From Treponema sp. (GTDB lineage: Bacteria; Spirochaetota; Spirochaetia; Treponematales; Treponemataceae): a DNA stretch of 5,175 nt. The position numbers and the translations under genes were made by a program. Numbering within the stretch: the first letter of the stretch is position 1; every line of letters begins with the position of its first letter. The notes under the pieces are model-generated. The model was not told where the DNA came from, ran no database searches, and was given only the letters and a program-made list of their open reading frames with translations. Shown one piece after another: positions 5,163 through 5,175 of the stretch. The stretch spans positions 1 through 5,175 of the forward strand of contig DLYJ01000085.1 in assembly GCA_003447785.1 (NCBI GenBank). The letters run 5' to 3'.

Positions 5163-5175
5163 CTCGTACAGGGGA

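Overview
The window looks like chromosome of a host-associated spirochaete, most probably a Treponema from a gut, rumen or oral community. The evidence is indirect. Two of the four genes encode BspA-like proteins built from the LRR_5 type of leucine-rich repeat, and a third encodes a secreted YD-repeat protein; all three types are common in treponemes. All three complete genes have good Shine-Dalgarno sites, and one has a TATAAT-type -10 box. This argues against Bacteroidetes, which also carry many BspA-like proteins. The taxon call is an inference and cannot be settled from 5 kb.

Layout: (1) 1-767, plus strand, is the 3' part of a BspA-like LRR gene whose 5' end lies outside the window. (2) 768-941 is a decayed, then well-preserved, stretch of short palindromic repeats. 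(3) 942-1229, plus strand, is a small intact single-domain GIY-YIG nuclease gene. (4) 1230-1456 is a second array of the same palindromes, lying between convergent genes. (5) 1457-3061, minus strand, is a complete secreted BspA-like LRR protein of 534 residues. (6) 3094-4866, minus strand, is a secreted 590-residue YD-repeat protein. It lies 32 nt upstream of the LRR gene on the same strand and has a recognisable promoter at 4887-4915, so 4866 to 1457 is probably a two-gene operon for exported repeat-rich envelope or surface proteins. (7) 4916-5175 is a third palindrome array, continuing to the window edge.

The most notable signal is the palindrome family and its relation to the nuclease gene. 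Each unit is 27 nt: TGTCA, a 7-nt arm, a 5-nt loop (usually CTTGA or CTTGT), the complementary arm, then TCT or TCC. The arms differ between copies, but both arms usually change together (TGCTGAA/TTCAGCA, CCCTGAA/TTCAGGG, TTCCGAA/TTCGGAA), so the fold is kept rather than the sequence. The GIY-YIG gene sits inside an inverted pair of these units (plus-oriented at 888-914, minus-oriented at 1239-1265), and larger blocks of the upstream array recur as direct copies downstream. At 5028-5099 a gene-less inverted pair of units occurs. This resembles REP/REPIN elements and their RAYT transposases, but with a GIY-YIG nuclease in the place of the HUH enzyme. A nuclease-palindrome system is a hypothesis here, not a demonstrated one.
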